Below are positions 61,501-64,000 of a stretch of DNA of 64,000 bases, piece by piece; position 1 is the first letter of the stretch; every line of letters begins with the position of its first letter. The notes under the pieces are model-generated. The model was not told the DNA's origin, did no database searches, and saw only the letters and a program-made list of their open reading frames with translations. Both the position numbers and the translations under genes were made by a program. Source of the stretch: Torreya grandis (taxonomy: Eukaryota; Streptophyta; Pinopsida; Cupressales; Taxaceae); assembly GCA_037957365.1 (NCBI GenBank), contig JARHVA010004090.1, forward strand, positions 738,501 through 802,500, read 5' to 3'.

Positions 61501-64000
61501 TATTTCCATCTAAGAGTCCATATACCCAATAGAGATATCTCTAATTCCACTCTAAACATTGATCTACTATGAGTAGGCATCTACATCCTAGATAAAGATT
61601 ACTTGAGTCACCCCTCTTTCACGAGTGATTTTTTTGATAAACATGAAGGAAGGGTTGGGAACCTCTATTGGATGGGTGAATAGGAATAAAAATTATTTTT
61701 AAATAAAATATTTCACTCATGTTTTTCCTTTATCAATGTTTACTATCTATCCAACAAGTTTTAATCATGTAAATATCCAATTGATCTTTCAAAATGACAA
61801 TTTTTTTAAAAATTTACATGAAAATATAAAAGTAACTTCCAAAAATTTTATATATTTATTTAATCAAAATAAAAATTTATATCACGTCATGATGCATAAC
61901 TTAAATCTAGGACCCAAATTCATCATGAACAAGTCCATGAATATCCTTTAAGATGTTTAAATATAGATTTACATATTTTACTACTATTTTCCACTCTAAA
62001 AATAAATCTAAAGGATTTACCCTTTATTTTAATCTTACTTAATGCTACTATCCTTAATATAACATAAGTGTCCTTACCATATAAATAATAAAATTTTAAA
62101 ATCTTTTCATGTGTACAAGTGGGATTAAGAATGTAATTAACCCTTCCATGAGGATCATTTAAAAAGAGCTAGTATAAATAAAATTCACATCCAATTCATT
62201 TGGACATATATTAAATATAAATCAATCTTCTTCTAAGCTTAGACATACCACTAATTTTTAAATTACAAAACTAATCTATTCTTCCCTATTCATCCATATT
62301 TTCATACTAGTCAAAGGATTAGTCACACCATAGGTCTAAAGCATTTTTAAAATATCCTTTGAGCCATATTTGTAAAGTTATAAGATAGATCACATCATGC
62401 ATTTTCATATAGTGTATTTCATCCATGTGCACAAACATTACCTCACATAGGGGACAAATATATAAAAAGGGAAAATGAAGCTAACCTATAAATAAATACT
62501 ATCTCAGAAAATATAAATCACACTTACACTTTTTATTGTTGATACATTTATACATTGGAGGTCATGACCAAGATGGATCCACTAAACCCAATTAAGGGGT
62601 CCCTTATCATTACAAAATCACTAGAAAGGGTTCCAAAGCCTCTAGTCAAGAAACACCATTCAATAACCCTAGCTAGGTACAATGTTTTCATATTCAAAAA
62701 ATACATACAAAATAAAGTAAAATGTAATCTATTGGTCACCAAAGCTTATGACACAAAGTGGGGGTAATCAAGATAAAAATTAAACATGCATAAAAGATCT
62801 ATACTTAAGCTAATGTATAATAAATTATAATGCATAGGCATAAGTAAAAATAAAAATCTATCTAATTTAATAAAGGAGTAATAAAGTTAGGAATATTTAC
62901 ATTTGAAGATGAACTTGTTGAGCCTTAATATCTACCTTGGCTAAGGTGATTTACAAGAGGTTGTTATGGTATGTAAGGATATCAAAGTTAAGTCATCCCT
63001 AAGCTACACAACTTCTCTATGTATCCAAAAGACATCTCCATAAGACAAGATATATATCTCCAAGTATATTATTGGAACCCTAAACAATGTTCCTCAATTA
63101 GAATGGTGGATAAGTAGATGCACAATATAATATTCTTCTTCTTCTCTTCCTAATAAATGTTAGAAATGGATGTGTATATATATCTCAATATAACCATAAA
63201 CCTTTACAAAATTTTATCCATAGGGTTGGAGCAATTTGAACTTGTATAATTAATTGATAAAATCAAGTTAGGTCCTAGTATGTGTTAGCCAAGGCTAACC
63301 TAGACTCGTAACATGCTAATATTAATCTGAATATAGGGTCAACCCAAGCTGACATTGCTCAATAAATGTCAAAAATGTTATTTTAACTTAGGTAAGGGCT
63401 TAATAAGGTGGTTTTAAGGAAGGAGGTAAATATTAGGGAAGTATATATGAGATGGTTGTATAGATAACAAGTGGTGGCATAGGGGAAAATAATCTTTCAA
63501 AGAACCAATGGTCTTCCCATCCCTTTCCTAGTGTACCTTTTAAGATGTGCACTTACAGAGATTAAGACTCGATGAGATCCTACAAGAGAAAAAGTATCAG
63601 TAATTGATAAAGTTTGAAAATATTATATGTATACATATGCCTCATTCAAAGATCATTATGCATCATATAGGGACAACATGGGATTGTGTTTTGGAAAAAG
63701 TACATATCAACACACAATGTTGAAGCTAAATAACTTGCAATAAGAAGTGAATAAGATAAAGGAAATGACATAATTTTAAAATATGTACCTTCACTCACCT
63801 TAGTGTTATAGATAAGGAATGAAGTGAAATAAATGTGAAGGTGACCAATATAGGGGAAATTAGGCAAACCTTTAAAAATTAGTAAAAAATCATTTTTTTT
63901 GCAAAATATACATGTAATATGTGAAACAATTCTCTACAATTTCAAGATTACATAACATCCTATGGTTCAAAAAAAGATCTTTTAGAAACAAAGATATGGT
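58561..64000. other. Unassigned AT-rich DNA to window end
   Basis: No domain, LTR pair, RNA gene or conserved motif recognised. Open frames of up to 73 codons (for example 61,736-61,951, 62,555-62,767 and 63,646-63,867) have no supporting feature. Confidence 0.4.

Noticed and set aside
62555..62767. 70-codon plus-strand open frame near an isolated GC-richer patch
   Set aside because: An equally long frame lies on the other strand; no domain, no conserved partner.

Overview
The window looks like repeat-dominated, intergenic nuclear DNA of a seed plant with a large genome. A gymnosperm is my best guess, from the very old, CpG-poor, AT-rich retroelement remains and LTRs of about 3 kb, but no marker gene proves it. 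I see no host protein gene, rRNA, tRNA, organelle insert or CRISPR. Almost everything recognisable is LTR retrotransposon sequence, in several age layers.

Layout. (1) 1-4,230, minus strand: decayed Ty3/gypsy gag-pol (Tat/Athila-like), cut by the window edge inside reverse transcriptase; 4,231-9,764 is mostly unassigned. (2) 9,765-44,666, plus strand: a tandem multimer LTR-internal-LTR-internal-LTR-internal-LTR of a Ty1/copia-type element. Each LTR is about 2.9 kb before microsatellites. Each internal region (3.5-4.1 kb) carries a decayed gag with a UBN2-like domain, coiled coil and five zinc-knuckle positions, an initiator-tRNA-Met primer site and a polypurine tract. I found no protease, integrase or reverse transcriptase, so it is a gag-only (TR-GAG-like) family. 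(3) The fourth LTR is split by a 10.96 kb Ty3/gypsy element (31,886-42,847) with its own LTRs and a 5-bp target duplication. It carries a sense gag and an antisense plant mobile domain (PMD) pseudogene. (4) 44,667-50,555: unassigned DNA with a GC-richer tandem repeat and a decayed minus-strand coding remnant. (5) 50,561-55,758: a very young minus-strand gypsy-type element with two 1,446-bp LTRs (about ten differences, all transitions), an exact ACATG duplication, and only gag plus protease. Its LTR end holds three tandem units, each with primer-binding-site copies. (6) 55,764-64,000: old sequence with one decayed minus-strand polyprotein-like remnant.

Relative chronology: the copia-type multimer was in place before the gypsy/PMD insertion, and the gag-protease element is by far the youngest. 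All three structurally defined families lack a visible polymerase, so each would have depended on enzymes from elsewhere. The most unusual features are the four-LTR tandem multimer and the LTR that appears to have grown by absorbing copies of its own primer-binding site.
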